A stretch of 64,000 bases of DNA from Chinchilla lanigera (GCF_000276665.1 NW_004955417.1:29473523-29537522); one strand, 5' to 3'; counted from the stretch's first letter, positions 1 to 12,065 are shown. Notes: generated by a model not told the origin, from the letters alone. A program made the numbers and translations.

Positions 1-870
1 TGCCACTTAATTTTACAGAGGTATTTCCACTGGATACAGAATACTAGGTTGGAAGCTACTTTTATTAAATACTTTAAATAAACCTTTCTTTTGTTTTGTG
101 GCTTTTGTGGATTAGTTGTTTATTCTGAAAAGGCTACTGTGAGCCATTGGAGCTTTCAAGTCCCTAGGCATCTTTCTCTCACTGTGTCTTGCAGTTTCTC
201 CTTTTCTTTGGGTTTAGCACTTGGAATTTAGTATCTTCCTTGGATTTGTTTTCCTTATGCCCAGCCAAGACCGAATTTACAGGTTTGTGGTCTCATTAAG
301 TTTCTTAATTATCAACCTGTATCTCCTTAAATGTTGTTTCTGCAATATGTTCTCTCTTTCCAATTATTCGTGTGTCAGTTGAATGTTTCCTACATTCCTC
401 TTAGGGTCTATTCTTTTAATTTTTGTTGTATTCTCTCCCTATGCTTCATTTACTTAATTTCTATTCACCTACCTCATTTATTAATCTGAGTGAGCTCAGT
501 CTTTGGAGCTCACCTATTACACCTATCTTGACTTCTTAAATTCAAAGTTTATTTGTTTTCAGTTCTATAATTTCCTCTGGATTATTTTTAATAGATTCCA
601 GTTTTCCTATAAAGTTGTATCTCTTTTAATCCATTTTTTACATTTTTCATCTATCAAGATATTAATTACAGCTACTTTTAAATTGTCTATTAATTCTCAA
701 GTCTGAGAGCTACTGAAATTGTTATGTTTCAATAGTTTTTTTTCAAAATTTATTTTTAGTACATAATGATTACATGCTTCATGGGAAGTTGGTACATGTA
801 CATAACACATATCGGTTCTCTTTTCAAACTTATTCAAAAAAGTCTGGATTTTAGGTCACATTCTCATATC
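1..870 (-). repeat. Probable L1/HAL1-like relic, antisense, AT-rich
   Basis: This stretch is T-rich on the plus strand, with long pyrimidine runs and phrases typical of old LINE-1 or HAL1 3' regions read backwards. The end, from about 735 to 830, resembles the T-rich beginning of an antisense L1 tail. A 67-codon plus-strand frame at 503-706 consists of low-complexity F/I/L/S residues and is a by-product of the T-richness. The assignment is by general resemblance only and the boundaries are approximate. Confidence 0.35.
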
Positions 871-1482
871 TCCTCCTATATCTTGAAGTTCTTTACTGCA
901 TGTAGACATTACTTTAAGAGAATAGTTAAGCTCTAGACAATGCTGGCTTTGCTTTTTGGCAGTTGTACCAAGGAGCTCATCACTGAGGCACAACCAGGTT
1001 TTGTTGGGCTGTGCTGAGGCCGGCACTTGGAGGATGTTTTCTGATCAAAGTCCACCCAGGTATATTACCTTCACTTTGCTGCCCTGATGAATTACCATAG
1101 ACTTGTCCTTTGTGAAGTCTTGTATTTGCTTCCCGATTGAAGACTGGGCTGTATAGGGCTACACTGCTGAACATAGAGACCTCTGGCTGTGTTGGAAAAT
1201 TCCTATTCACAATGCTCTGAAGTCAAGATGACACCAGAGCTGAGGCAGCAGAGGACATGGGCTGCTGACACCCCCTGTTCCAGAGCAATAAAGCTGCCAA
1301 CCTCAGACACCAAACAGACCTCTTAGTTGGCAAAATTTACTGCCTTTGTTTCTCAGGGCCCTGGTCATTTTCACTGGCTTTGGGCTTTTGTAGCCTCCTT
1401 TTTGTGCACCCCCCAAATTTGTGGAGTAAACATGGGCTGTCTGGAGAAGTTCGTTGTGTCAACTCCCAGAGAGTCTTTACTC
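871..1482. other. Unassigned single-copy sequence
   Basis: I see no recognisable repeat, exon or RNA gene here. Short open frames occur on both strands across 980-1622, but they overlap each other and the adjacent CAGA repeat, and none shows a domain. An AATAAA-type hexamer lies near 1287 without an upstream gene to support it as a polyadenylation signal. Confidence 0.5.
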
Positions 1483-1483
1483 C

Positions 1484-1528
<45 letters not shown>
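1483..1528. repeat. (GA)n then (CAGA)n microsatellite
   Basis: An uninterrupted GA run (about 1483-1500) passes directly into seven tandem CAGA units (1501-1528). The tetranucleotide is not a multiple of three, so all frames across it show artificial repeated residues (TDRQ on plus, LSVC on minus). Likely polymorphic in length. Confidence 0.95.
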
Positions 1529-1639
1529 AAGGAGTTCTGACTTTCCTAGAGCCCCCAAAATCATACTACTGTCTCTTTTATTTAAGCTGTTCACTACTCA
1601 CTTGTTAGGAGATTGGAGCTAGGCTGAGATCCCAATATC

Positions 1640-2010
1640 TCCCTGTCACTGGGACACAGTACGTGACACACACACGACTTAAAGGAACAGAGGCTTAATT
1701 TAGCTTCTGGCTTTTTTCAGTCCATGTCTGGCTGCCCCAAGACAGAAACATCATGGCAGAAAGGTGTCGTGGAGCAAAGATGGCTCGTGCTGTCCAGGAG
1801 GCAGAGCAGGGAGGAGGGCCAGAGAGGAAGGGTGAGATGTCAGAGACAGACCCCAAGGTTACACGCCTATGACTCACTCAGATATGGCCAGGAGTGTGCT
1901 TTACTAATCCCCCAGGGAGGTACCAAACCAATCGAGTTCACAATGCGCCATAAGTGTCACAGTCAAAGCCTAAAACAGTACCTCTTGGTTAAAATCAAGG
2001 TGTAGACAGA
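1640..2010 (-). repeat. MaLR-like LTR fragment, antisense
   Basis: Read on the minus strand this matches the layout of the other MaLR-like LTRs in the window. It opens on the plus strand with the inverted 3' end (a CACTGGGACACAGTACGTGACA-like version of 'dynamic tail' GTCAGGTATTTTGTC). It then carries the conserved body words for 'catcatggcagaa', 'gtggagcaaagatggctc' and 'aggcagagcagggaggag'. The copy is diverged. No target duplication was found. Assignment to ERVL-MaLR is from remembered consensus structure. Confidence 0.65.
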
Positions 2011-2104
2011 GCTGTGTTCCTTCTGGAGCTACAGGGTAGAGCCTATTGCTCTGCCTTGTCCTGGTCTCAAAACCCCTTCTCCCACCTGCAAAGCTAGCAA
2101 TTTA

Positions 2105-2225
2105 ATCTCTCTGTGTCTCTGTCTCTCTCTTTCTCTCTCTCCTCTCCTCTCCTCTTTTTTCCTCTCCTCTGCCCTTCTCTCTCACCAGCTCCCAAACCTC
2201 CCTTAAGCTCTCTCTCTTTTAAGGT
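2105..2225. repeat. CT-rich low-complexity tract
   Basis: About 120 bases dominated by TCTCTC, CCTCTCCTCT and TTTTTCC pyrimidine runs on the plus strand. It is a polypyrimidine/polypurine tract without a strict unit. Nothing else is visible in it. Confidence 0.85.
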
Positions 2226-2288
2226 CCCTTGTCATTACACTGGGCTCATCCAGAAGCCAGATAATCTCTCTCAGAGCCCTTAAATGCC

Positions 2289-2771
2289 TTGCCCATTCTT
2301 AGCCCCTCGCCATGTCATGTGTCTGTCCTTAGACTCCCAGAAGAAGGTGTAGATGCCTTCAGGGAGTACTGGTCTACCTATCACACCAAGCTTTGCCTTT
2401 GTTCCTCAGACTACCAGGTTTTGTGGCTACCAGGTTTTGCTCGGCTACCTGGATCCAGATGGATTCAGGGAGACTTAGCTCTGCCCCATTATGCTGCGAG
2501 GCTGCGTTCCCCTCCTGCTGCTGAGAGGCATAGGCACTATTTTATGCAGGATGGAAAAACTCTCAGAGGACCTGAGCACAAGTCACTTCCTGAACACGAT
2601 TGGTCCTGGGATGCATGGGGAGAGCACTGTGGGAACCGAAGCTCACTCCAGCACGCTGAGGCGGCAGAGCTTTGCACACGAGGACACGGTGAGTGGCTAA
2701 GGCTAGGGGGCTGCAGTGCAACAACGGTGAGTAACCGAAGACAGCTGGAAAACTACACTTCTCCCATGTAA
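2289..2771 (+). other. Unrecognised GC-richer segment with a 160-codon open frame
   Basis: The frame from the ATG at 2289 stays open for 160 codons and holds several Trp, Cys and His residues. I recognise no domain, signal peptide or membrane segment. A second frame (2491-2700) is open over the same bases, which argues for composition rather than selection. Two GGTGAGT matches (near 2688 and 2727) look like splice donors but no acceptor or partner exon is evident. The piece could be a diverged LTR or ERV fragment, a pseudogene or chance. A coding role is unlikely. Confidence 0.25.
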
Positions 2772-2934
2772 CCTAGGCCTCTAACGCCAAGCCAGGGCAT
2801 CTGTATTTTAACCTAGTTAGAACCAGATGCCTTTGGCGAGGACAGAGGAGGGGGAGGAGGCTGAGGAGGGTGGTGTTTGCAGGGGAAAGTAACTTGATCT
2901 AATTTGCTACTTTTAAATTTATCTCATTTCTCAT

Positions 2935-3250
2935 GATAACTGTGTCACCTCTCCACTGCTGTGACACAACAGATGAGATAAGTGACTTGTAACAATAGAA
3001 GACTTCAGGCTCATGGCTTCACGGGGCTCCACTCGGGGCCTGCTGGCACCATTGTTGTGGGGTCTGTGGTGAGGAGGACAGCGAGGTGGGGCACGCTGAG
3101 GAGCACAGCTGCTCACCCTGTGGTACAGGGGAAGCAGAGAGAGAGTGAGGAGGGCCCAATGTCTCAGTGACCGTTCCAGGCGTACCCCAGAGACCTAGCC
3201 TGCCCTAAAGCTCAGCACTTTCCAGCCACAGGACAGCCTGGTGACCAGTC
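2935..3250 (-). repeat. MaLR-like LTR fragment, antisense
   Basis: The plus strand shows the inverted 3' end (CCACTGCTGTGACACAACAG) followed by the 'ggctcatggcttcacggggctccactc' position and a 'gctcaccctgtgg...gaagcagagagagagtgagg' block, the same order as in the better copies near 14.0 and 39.3 kb. It is heavily diverged and probably truncated near 3250. Several small frames on both strands here are products of this LTR. Confidence 0.55.
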
Positions 3251-3274
3251 CTACAGCATCTGGGTCTGCGCACT

Positions 3275-3480
3275 TAGGACTCAAACAATCACAATAACAG
3301 TGTTGCTCAATCCTCATAATCCCACTAGTTTATTACTAAAGTAGCAAGTATCTATCTCTCTACCTATCTGTCTATCTATCTAATGAATTAGGTAACTGAA
3401 ATTTAGATTAAATGACTTCTTCAAATTTATATAGCTAATAAGTGACAGAGCTTGAGTTTTACTTTAATCCTTCTATTTTT
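3275..3480 (-). repeat. MIR SINE relic, antisense, split by a TCTA microsatellite
   Basis: The right half keeps the inverted MIR core order: an AACTGAAATTTAGATTAAATGACTT-type segment corresponding to the 'gaaactgaggcacagagaggttaagtaactt' position, then 'atagctaataagtgacagagc'. A short TCTA/TCTG tetranucleotide tract (about 3348-3382) interrupts it. Old mammal-wide interspersed repeat. Confidence 0.6.
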
Positions 3481-4750
3481 AAAACTACCCATAATCCTAT
3501 TTAACTCTGCATCGTAATTGCTATTTTCTCACAGAGACATTGTACTGACCACCACACAAAATGTTTGAGATGCATAAGTTTTTGTTTCCAATGTTGATTG
3601 TTAAGAGATTCTAAGAATGATAGGCTTGAATATAACTCTCTCTTAATTTGAATTTTGGCACCTTCTTATTATGCATATAAAAAGAACTTTTCAGTAGAAA
3701 TAAATTCCAGCTTCACTGTTCAAGGAGAAAACCTAAAATAGCTTTGTGAAACCTCTTTTTTATATCTCAATAACTTTGCCACCTGTTTCCTCATTCAATC
3801 AGCCTTTCAAAGATTGATCCAGCAATCAGGCAGCAATTTAAAGAACTGAATTCCTTAGAATTAGAAATGTCCCTCACTCTTGCCTTCCAAGCCATCTTAT
3901 TATCTTAAGTAACTATTACGTATGGGAAAAAAAACCGACAGAATTCTGAAACGGCTTCATCTAGCTCTGAAATTATATTAATACTCTGCTGACCCTGGAG
4001 TATGACACACGTAGAAAACAACAGGAAAAGGGAACCCTACCACACCTGCAGTTGCCAAATTCCCTGGAGTTGTTTAATGAACATCAGCCTAGACTGACCA
4101 TGGTTGGAATTTATGTACTGTCTGAAAGAGAAAAGGAAAGAAAAGGCTAGGGCGCCACACACCCTCATCCCACTTGATAATAAAAAGAGGCTACCCGCCC
4201 TGGCTCCAGACTGTCTGCTTTAAAGAGCTCAAGGGACGAAGCAGTAGAGAACGTACACAGACTTTAAACAATCCAATTTCAAACTTACAGGAAAAATTGA
4301 GAGTAACTAACAACACAGGTAAAATATTTCAATCACCTTACATATATGGAATAAAAACTATAAATAAATGCAGAGGTTAAAATGCCAAAATAAGACGGAG
4401 AAGCAAGTCTCTGTATTTTCCAGCCTATTCCAACCCAAGAGTTCATTTTCAAAATTCAGTACCATAGACCTCCCATCATGCGCAGCCTAGTTGACTTTTA
4501 ACTTTCCAGTGTACAAAGTAATGACCTGTAACTCACACCTTTAGAGGAAAATGTGTGACCATCTATGAATGCCTCTGTTTATTCTCTTGATCTCAGAAAA
4601 TACCACATATTGATACTGTAATATTCCAAGCAACGAACAGCAGGAATGATAGGTGGCATAGAAGTAAATGCAGTGCTGAACTGTTGGTTTCTCAGGAGGA
4701 AAATCACCCTCCACCCTGGGCTATCTTAAATCACCTGGACATGGAAGTAT
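3481..4750. other. Unassigned AT-rich single-copy sequence
   Basis: I see no gene, RNA or clear repeat. A 68-codon plus-strand frame at 4174-4380 has no recognisable feature. Composition is ordinary for mammalian intergenic or intronic DNA. Confidence 0.5.
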
Positions 4751-4751
4751 G

Positions 4752-5105
4752 ATGGGTAGTCTTGACTGTCAACCTGATTATTTGAGAAAAACAAGAAATT
4801 AGTAAAGCAGACTTCTGGATGGGTCTGGGTGGGTCTGGGTGGGTCTTAGGGATGTACCTTTGTGCCTATAGTATATACTTCTTCCCTGGTACCTTCCTTT
4901 TGGGCTCTTTCTCTGGCTTCCTGCTTCCTGGTTGCCATGAGCTGAGCACCTTTCCTCCTTGAGGCCCTTCCGCCATGATGTTTCTGCCTTGGAGCCAGCT
5001 GACCATGGACTGAAATGTCTGAAATTGTGAGCCACAAGAAGTATCTCCTACCTCAAGTTGTAAGTGTCAGGTGCTTTGTCCTTAGAATGGCAAAGCTGGC
5101 TAAGG
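4752..5105 (+). repeat. MaLR-like LTR, sense, with embedded GGG array
   Basis: The element starts with the 'gggtagtcttgactgtcaacctgatt' type opening and carries in order the 'ttgccatgagctgagc' and 'ttccgccatgatgtttctgcc' words, 'gaccatggactgaaatg', 'attgtgagccac' and the end 'gtgtcaggtgctttgtcc...aaagctggctaa'. This is the canonical order of MaLR-type LTRs. The usual AATAAA is mutated (AAGAAGTA region near 5037). It contains the GGG array listed separately. Confidence 0.65.
4821..4851 (+). other. G-quadruplex-type motif (six GGG runs in 31 bases)
   Basis: Six GGG runs at 4821-4823, 4827-4829, 4831-4833, 4837-4839, 4841-4843 and 4849-4851 are separated by loops of one to five bases. This satisfies the usual intramolecular G4 pattern on the plus strand. 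It arose from a tandem GGGTCTGGGT decamer inside the LTR. Confidence 0.85.
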
Positions 5106-6305
5106 CAGTAGGCCAGACTTCCACTTAGCAGTTAATTTGAGCTGGTTTATCCATACACAAGGCAGCATTAGGAAAAGCACCCCAGAAGAGATTGCTGGCA
5201 TGGGGGACCACTTCTACTTTAATTTTACATTGAAAGCTCACGAGCTATAAGGGCTAGAAACTATGGGTAAAGAGCTTGTGGCTCCTTAGAAAAATCTTCC
5301 ATGCAGTGAAAAGACAATGGGAAAATGGAACATGTTGTCTCCAGTTGTCATGAGTTACCCATCATAGGAAGTGTCCAAATGCAAACAATCATATTAACTT
5401 GGTCAAATTAACCAATATGGTTATATTAACCCATCATATTAACTCGGTCATGTTAACCAAGCACCAGAGGACTGGAAGGATAGGTTTCTACCAAAGCCCC
5501 TTTCCCTTGGGAATAGTTGTGATTCCACAATAATGTGTCTAATTAGAACAACACAGGGAGGGTGGAAAACAGATTAAGCCAAACTAGAGAACTGATCAAG
5601 GGAAAAGACAGTGAATATAGCATTGGAGAACAGCATCAATGTGTCTTTGTGGCAACTTAAAACATTAATTCTATATCACTTGTCACCTATTAGAGTATTT
5701 CAGATTAAAAGTAATCATATGACCCTGGACAGGCAATCGTATGAGGAAATAGGCATTCTCTTACCTTGTGCTGAAAATGCAGATCAGCACAATTTAAAGC
5801 ACAATTTTCAAATAGAAGATATTCAATCCTTATATCCAACAATTTCACACACAGAAATCTATCATAGAGAGATATTTACATTTATTTCTGGATACAGCCA
5901 TGGAATGTTTATTTCATTAAAATAGAAAATAAAAAATTAGAAATAAATGCTCATAAAAATAAAAGATTAAACTAAATATAGTATACTTATATTAATATTT
6001 TATAATTACTTTTAAAGTAAGCAGGCTTTTTCTATTCTAACAAAGAATATTTCAAAACTGATATTATACACAGAATGATCCTTTGTTAAGTTTTGTAAAA
6101 ACAACAAAACTACTATATGTGCCTGAATTAACTTTGGGAGAATTTCTTTAAAATTGCACACACTATCTTATTAACAGAGGAAAAGCAGATGAGATGAAGG
6201 GCAAGACTTTTCTTCTCAGTGTGGGTGCTTCAGAATTATTTAAATCATTTTTGAGAGACACTTACAACCTTCGCAACTTTTATGGAAATCTATTGTGATT
6301 TTAAA
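5106..6305. other. Unassigned AT-rich sequence
   Basis: No clear repeat or gene. The ATTAAC-containing phrase with 'catattaact(t/c)ggtca' recurs near 5390-5455, a small local tandem duplication. A 104-codon plus frame at 5611-5925 has a non-repetitive amino-acid mix but no domain I recognise, no good start context and strongly AT-rich surroundings. I do not call it a gene. Confidence 0.45.
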
Positions 6306-6307
6306 AT

Positions 6308-6342
6308 CTTAGTTCAATTCCCAGTACAAAAACAAAAAAATG
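6308..6342 (+). repeat. ID SINE 3' remnant
   Basis: A short match to the ID 3' half, AGTTCAATTCCCAGTAC, is followed by an A-rich tail. The first part covers the Pol III B-box position. The 5' half is missing or too diverged to see. Confidence 0.5.
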
Positions 6343-6344
6343 CT

Positions 6345-8200
6345 CTCCTAAAATCTTATTTCTTGTACAACTAGGGCTTCTGACTGGCAAGCTCCAAGAT
6401 CCTTCATAGTGTCAAACTTATGACCTTGAAATGTGTCTGGAAACATGGGCATTCTCCGGGGCAAGAAAACACCAATGCCAAGGTAAAAGAATAAAACAAA
6501 AACACCTGACTGCATCTTAAGTAGGTTGATATAGGGCCCCGTCTAGTCTATCATCTCCTCCTTGGTTTACATCTCTGATAAATGTACTCCCAAACAGCAA
6601 AATGAAGAAAACAGAAAGATGGAATTCAAGACTAATCTTAATGAGTAGTTGTTTCTGTGACCAGCATGGCTTTGGTCTTGCAAGGAGACCTGGACTCAGA
6701 GCAAGACTGCTCTGCGGATCATTTCTGCTGCTTCCTCTCCCGTTTCTTCCACATCAAAGCATTTAGGTCAAATGAGCCAGCTTCCTGGGTGACTCACAGG
6801 AGATTATATAAATTGTTGGTCATGCTGTAAGACTGTAAAGTCTTGCTTAAAATAAAACTTATTTCAGGAAATAGAAATGTTGTTGTTTTCCAATTTCTTC
6901 ATAATTTGAGTTTGCCTTTAAAATGTACCATGAAAGGAAAAGAAAGTCTTAACATAATTTTATTAAATGTTGAATATCAGATCGGATTTTTCTAATTATC
7001 TGCATTTGCAAGTTAAAGGACCAAGCATGAATGCATATTTATTCTCCACAATAGTGAAACAGCACGTTGCAATTACGTCGATTTCTCACTGGTAGTTAAT
7101 GGGTATTAAAGTGCTCACTGCTAAGAAGAGCTCTCAGAGCCCACATTCCCGCTCACCAATTACTCGTCCTGGCAGAATGATAGCGCTTTCACGGTGCAAA
7201 CGCCAACAATTTAAGCATGATTTGAAAGGCGTAAGCTCAACAATATAAATAAAAGTAGATGAATGAGTCTTGGGAAAATGAAGTTTTCTTGAATGATTAG
7301 AATGTGAATTATCTGAATTGATTACTTCTGGTTGTTCTCTGCTCCAGCTTTGGAATTTCACCCCATTTCTGGACCTCTCCACTCTCTCCTTGTACATTTT
7401 CACTCCGACACAGTCAGCAAAGTCTCCACGAGCCCTTACTCAGGCCATTCCCTTGGAGGGAGGACTGGTGCAGCAGGAAGGTGCAGGCCGGCCCCAGTGG
7501 GCAGCGGAGCCCTTCGGGGTTTGTCCTTTGCCCATGGTATGCCTTTCGGATATTGCTGAGGAAGGACTGTTCCTTTCCAACCCTTCCTTTGGAGGTGCAC
7601 TGCTGCGTTCCCAATTCCATTTGCATGGCTTCATTTCCATTCCTTTCCCTTATACAAAAAAGTATCCCTCCTTCTAAAGTCTTCCTGAATTTTCCTGGTT
7701 TCTATCTTCCTACTTGTTTATTTGAGGGTATGATTAAATCGCCTCATCCCCTGGGATAAATTGTCCAGCTAATCCGTCCTACATTAAGAAAAAAACCTTA
7801 ACGTGGATGCTTCCCCCCTCTTCACACTGTGGGCCCAGGGCTGGATACACATATCTGTCTTGTGCTACAGTCTGAAGACCTCTTTCCATCAATAGCCAAT
7901 TATTCCAGTGTCAACTGTATAAATGAAGCAGACTGTGCCATTTTCCCTCAGTAAAACTCCGTATCAGAAATCTACAAATACCACTCAACAGTGAGTGGGC
8001 ACTCCCGGTGCTGCTGTGCTCACATATGCTCTCTCACTTAGGCCTCCTACCAGCTCCCTAATTAAGTGTGTTTATCTTCAGAGAAAATATAATGAAAGAA
8101 AAACCCAGAAAATCAGCATAACTCATGAAGTGTGCTAGCAGGGAACCAGCAGAGATGGGATTTAAGGTCAAAGCTCCTCAGTCTAAGTCTGGTGTTGCTT
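6345..8200. other. Unassigned single-copy sequence
   Basis: No repeat family or exon is clear. Overlapping small frames on both strands cluster at 7134-7759, a locally GC-richer patch (7380-7560), but none shows a motif, and five frames overlapping in both directions indicates composition. The 6960-7100 stretch contains several homeodomain-like TAAT words. Confidence 0.45.
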
Positions 8201-8204
8201 TTTC

Positions 8205-9083
8205 TTTTTTAAAATTAATTTTATTGGTATAATTTAGATCTATGTAATGACCACATTCATTATAGGAATTTATATACCTGTATATGATATATCTTAATTC
8301 TCCTTTTTTTCCCATCCCTTTCCTCCCTTCAACTGCTTTTCCCCTCCTTGTTTACAGAAGCTTTATTACCATTGTTTCCTTCTATTCTCTTGTCTGCTTC
8401 TCCCTTCCTTCCTTTCCCTTTCCCCTTCCCCCTCCCTTGTTCTCTTTCCCATTTGAACATTTTCTTCCTATGTCAAAATGTGTATTATACATTTTGGTCT
8501 GTATTTACACTTTTAGTTTCTCATACCAGAGAGGAATGGTATTACTTACACATGTGTGTCTGATTTATTTCACTTGAGATTATGGTCTCATGGGGCATCC
8601 ATTTGCCTAAAAATGTCTAAAATTTATCATTCTTTAGTGCAGAGTAGTACTCCATTGTATAAGAAAACCATATCTTTATTCATTTATCAGTTGATGGGCA
8701 TTTGGGCTGTTTCAAAGATTTAGCTGTTTCAAATTGTGCTGCTATGAACATGGGTGTGCATGTATCACTGTGGTATAATGCTTTTAATTCTTTCAGGAAG
8801 ATACCAAAAAGAGGAATGCTTCAGTCAAATGAAACCTGTAGTTTTGGTTCTTTGAGGAATCTCCACACTGCATCAGTCTACACTCTCACCCACAGTGGGG
8901 AAAGGTTCGTTTTTCCCCCAAAGCCCCTCCAGTACGTCTATTTTTCTTGTCATCGTTTGCACACTCTGTCAGGTGTCAAAGTTTGTTGAGTTTATGCTGG
9001 TCCCTGCCAAGGTATGTGGTTTCATGCTGACCTTCATTCTTCCATACCTAAGATTTCCCATCAATAAATTATTTACCTCTTGA
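8205..9083 (-). repeat. LINE-1 3' region, antisense
   Basis: The plus strand is the reverse complement of the end of L1 ORF2 and its 3' region. In order it shows 'gtactccattgtata', 'tttattcatttatcagttgatgggcatttgggctg', 'aattgtgctgctatgaacatgggtg', 'aagaggaatgcttcagtcaaatg' and 'tttgaggaatctccacactgc', all hallmark L1 words. The pyrimidine-rich start (8300-8450) corresponds to the inverted purine-rich tail region. It is inactivated by truncation and mutations. Confidence 0.88.
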
Positions 9084-11612
9084 TGGAGATTTTTTTTTAA
9101 TTTTTGTATATAGAGATAGTCATGAAAATATACTCATGTACATTTGCCTTTGGCAGAATCAACCTAAATCCAATGGGAAATAATGAATAAAGCTTAGGAA
9201 GAATCCAATTTATTCTTTATGCTATGATAATCGTGGAGTAGCAGAACATTTTTAAGAGTTCATGTTTTTAATTTGATCTTAAGCAAATAGCAGTCTTTGG
9301 GTTCTCTTCCACTCTCTCCTTTACATTTATAAGCTGTTTATAATCCCTGGGAATGGCCTAGACACAAATGTGATGGAGGTTCCTGAAAGGATTGTGTCAT
9401 ATCTGACATATTCATCACTGAATAGAGAATGTTGTATATAATAAGAGTAACATAAATATTTGATGCCTGAGGAGTTCTTTTTGCTTTAAACAAATGTTTG
9501 GCAATATTAATGAAATTCCAAGTTTCTCAGCTCAAAATGTGTTATTGCAGCTTAACTTCAAATATTTACTGAATCTTCTACTTCTCATATACTCTGTCTG
9601 GTCTCCTCCTATGCCAGGAAGCCCAGAGAGTGCAGGGCAGGCATAGAAGGTGAGTTCAGCAGGGCTGTGGTCTGCAGGTAGCGTCAGCACAACCGTGCCA
9701 GGGCCAAGAAAGAAGACATCACGTCAGAGAGGGACTGTGTCAACGTCCTGTGTGTCTCGTCCGAAAGGACATTGAGCCAGGGCTGCATCCAGAGCCAAGG
9801 GAGGTCAGAATAACAAGAAAAACTAGAATAAGCAGTTGTGGATCAGAGTGGGGACAAAGAGGAGGGGTCTGAGTGGTCCTGGCTGGGTTTGGGGGGCACT
9901 AACATGAATGTGCAGGGTCCAGTAGATGTGATCCTTTCGAAGAAGGGAAGAAACAACAGGAGACCAGATTTATGACGACGTGGTTTTCCTTTCCAGGTGG
10001 GCGGCACCCTGCTGTCCCCAGAATGTTCTGATCTCTGCGGGGCATCCCTGTGTTCTCCGGGATGCTGCACAATGTGGCACTGATATGCAGCGAAATTATC
10101 CAACAGATCCCATGAGCAATTTAGATGCCGAGTTCCCTGTTATCTCATGGAAAATGTTCACTCTTCACCTTGGTTCAGAGAAATGGGGGGAAAAAAAGCA
10201 GGCAAAGGAAAGGAAATAAGAAGAAAAGGAATTTAAAACAATAATCATTTTGACAGGTTTACCTTTAATTTAATTGAAATGTGGTGGCCAGTTGTTAAAC
10301 CTGTCCTTCGTGCACACATTTTAGACAGAGTCGAGTTACCAAGTGCGTGGTCATACCTTAGTAGATGCACTAAGTGATCAGGCTGTTCAGGTGCCACAGA
10401 TGGCGGCACTGGGAGTTTTAGACTTGGTGCTGTAAGGAATAGATCTGTAGCTTGGCTCTAAGACAACAACAGTATCTACAAGTGAGTTACGTCCTTGTTC
10501 TCCTCGTCTCTGAAAGACCACTGATTCACATACGCAGTTTCCAGAAGTAAGTGAGCTCACTGTATCTTGCAGTTTTTTTCAAAGCCCTACTAAATATTAA
10601 TTACTGTTTTCATTAATAAAAAATACAATGAAGAGATTTTCAAAATAACCAAATCAAGGTTAGAGGTTATTGAAATAATAATCAGTGTCAATCCTCTGAT
10701 GATGAACTTGACTCCCCATAATATTTGGCTACTTCTGTCTTTTACTTGTCCATACATATGCAGCCACCCTTGTCTTAAAATTGAGTTAATTTATAGTTCA
10801 TATTATTCTTTAACCTCTTTGCTATTATTTGTAGTGTATATTAATTTACAACCTAAAACAAACATGTCTAATACTCAATAATATTACCTTACCTAGGGTT
10901 ATTCTTTTAAAAATACACCCAGTAGGTTTTAGCATATAGCTGTCATATCTATAATACAATTTGTCTCTAAAAATAAGCCTTTCAGAACATGATTGTGCTT
11001 CACTGATTACAGCAACCTTTGCTATTTTGGGCAAGGAAACTTCGTGCCCCAAAGCAAAGAAACCAGAACCAGACACACAAGCAGGAAATGCAAAGTTGAC
11101 ACTAAAGAAGAACATTTTCCTCATCCCATGGAATTTTTTTGATCAAGATTTCCTCTTGGTATTTAGAGTAGTTAAGGAGGAATTATCGTATAAGGATAAA
11201 AAGTTCTCTAACTAATTCCCCTTGGGTTCTACAGTAGCTTTGCTCAAAATATGCTCTAATGAAAAAGTTTTGCAATTCCTTATGGATGAAAAAAAATAGT
11301 AGACAACTCTGTTTTCCAATAAAGATCCAGCACTGCACTTCTTTCCAAGATTTACAACAATTGTTCATATTTTTAAGGCTTTGCAAAACTCTGGAATAAA
11401 GAAAATCGCTCTGCTTTATTTTCCTTAGCATTTCCTAAATGCATTTGACTATGGTATACTTTTATTTCTTAAAAATAGCTAGACCATGGAATACATTTTA
11501 GGAATCTCCCACATTACTGAAACTTCATATATGAAATATGAAAAAGAGAATGAATGATCTTCAAAGTTGGGAAGTCAAAATGCAGAATGCAGGGGTTGAC
11601 TGGCAAGGTTAC
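9084..11612. other. Unassigned sequence, possible old hAT fragment near 10.0-10.13 kb
   Basis: I see no gene. The stretch around 10,000-10,130 (GGGATGCTGCACAATGTGGC and a following AAATTATCC) resembles a non-autonomous hAT-type element of mammals, by memory only. The segment at 10,230-10,330 is rich in homeodomain/TALE-like words (TGACAG, TTTAATTTAATTG) and may be conserved non-coding DNA. Frames at 10,846-11,431 are short and overlap on both strands. Confidence 0.4.
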
Positions 11613-11614
11613 AA

Positions 11615-12065
11615 AGGTCTGTGTAGTGGGTTATATTTAATGTCATCCCAAAGCCTCATGCACTCAGAAGTGGGGAGTTTGTGAGGTGACTGGATCATGT
11701 TGTGTAGCACTGGGTCATGGATGTGTGATACTGGCTCGTGGGTGTGTGATTTTCATCACTGGATTAGCCCACTGACAATGTTCAGCTTGGTGTGATGCTG
11801 CATGGTGAAGCCTGGTGGAAAGTGGAGGGTCACTGAGGGCGTGGCCTGGAAGGATGTATGTCCCTCTTCCTGTCTTGATCCCTCTCTGCTTCTTGCCTGC
11901 CCTGGCATGAGCTGTTTCTCCTCAGCCATGCCACCCTGCCCTTGAACCAGCCAACTCTGGACTGAATCCTCTGCAAACTGTGAGCCGAAATAAACCTCTC
12001 ATCTTCTAACTTGTGGATGTCAGGTATTTTGTCTCAACAAAGAGAAAGTAACTAAGAGAAGTAGG
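11615..12065 (+). repeat. MaLR-like LTR, sense, near full length
   Basis: Opening 'tgggttatatttaatgtcatcccaaagcctcatgc' is followed by 'gtgaggtgactggatcatg', a repeated 'gtgtgtgat' patch, 'cactgagggcgtggcctgg', 'ctctctgcttcttgcctgcc', 'ggactgaatcctctgcaaact', the polyadenylation hexamer in GAAATAAACC (near 11,988) and the end 'gatgtcaggtattttgtctc...gtaactaagaga'. This is the standard MaLR LTR order. No convincing 5-bp duplication was seen. Confidence 0.8.

Noticed and set aside
1483..1528. Coding repeat (TDRQ/LSVC residues)
   Set aside because: It is a CAGA microsatellite whose unit is not a multiple of three.
5611..5925. 104-codon plus frame as a small gene
   Set aside because: AT-rich surroundings, poor start context and no recognised domain; left as unassigned.
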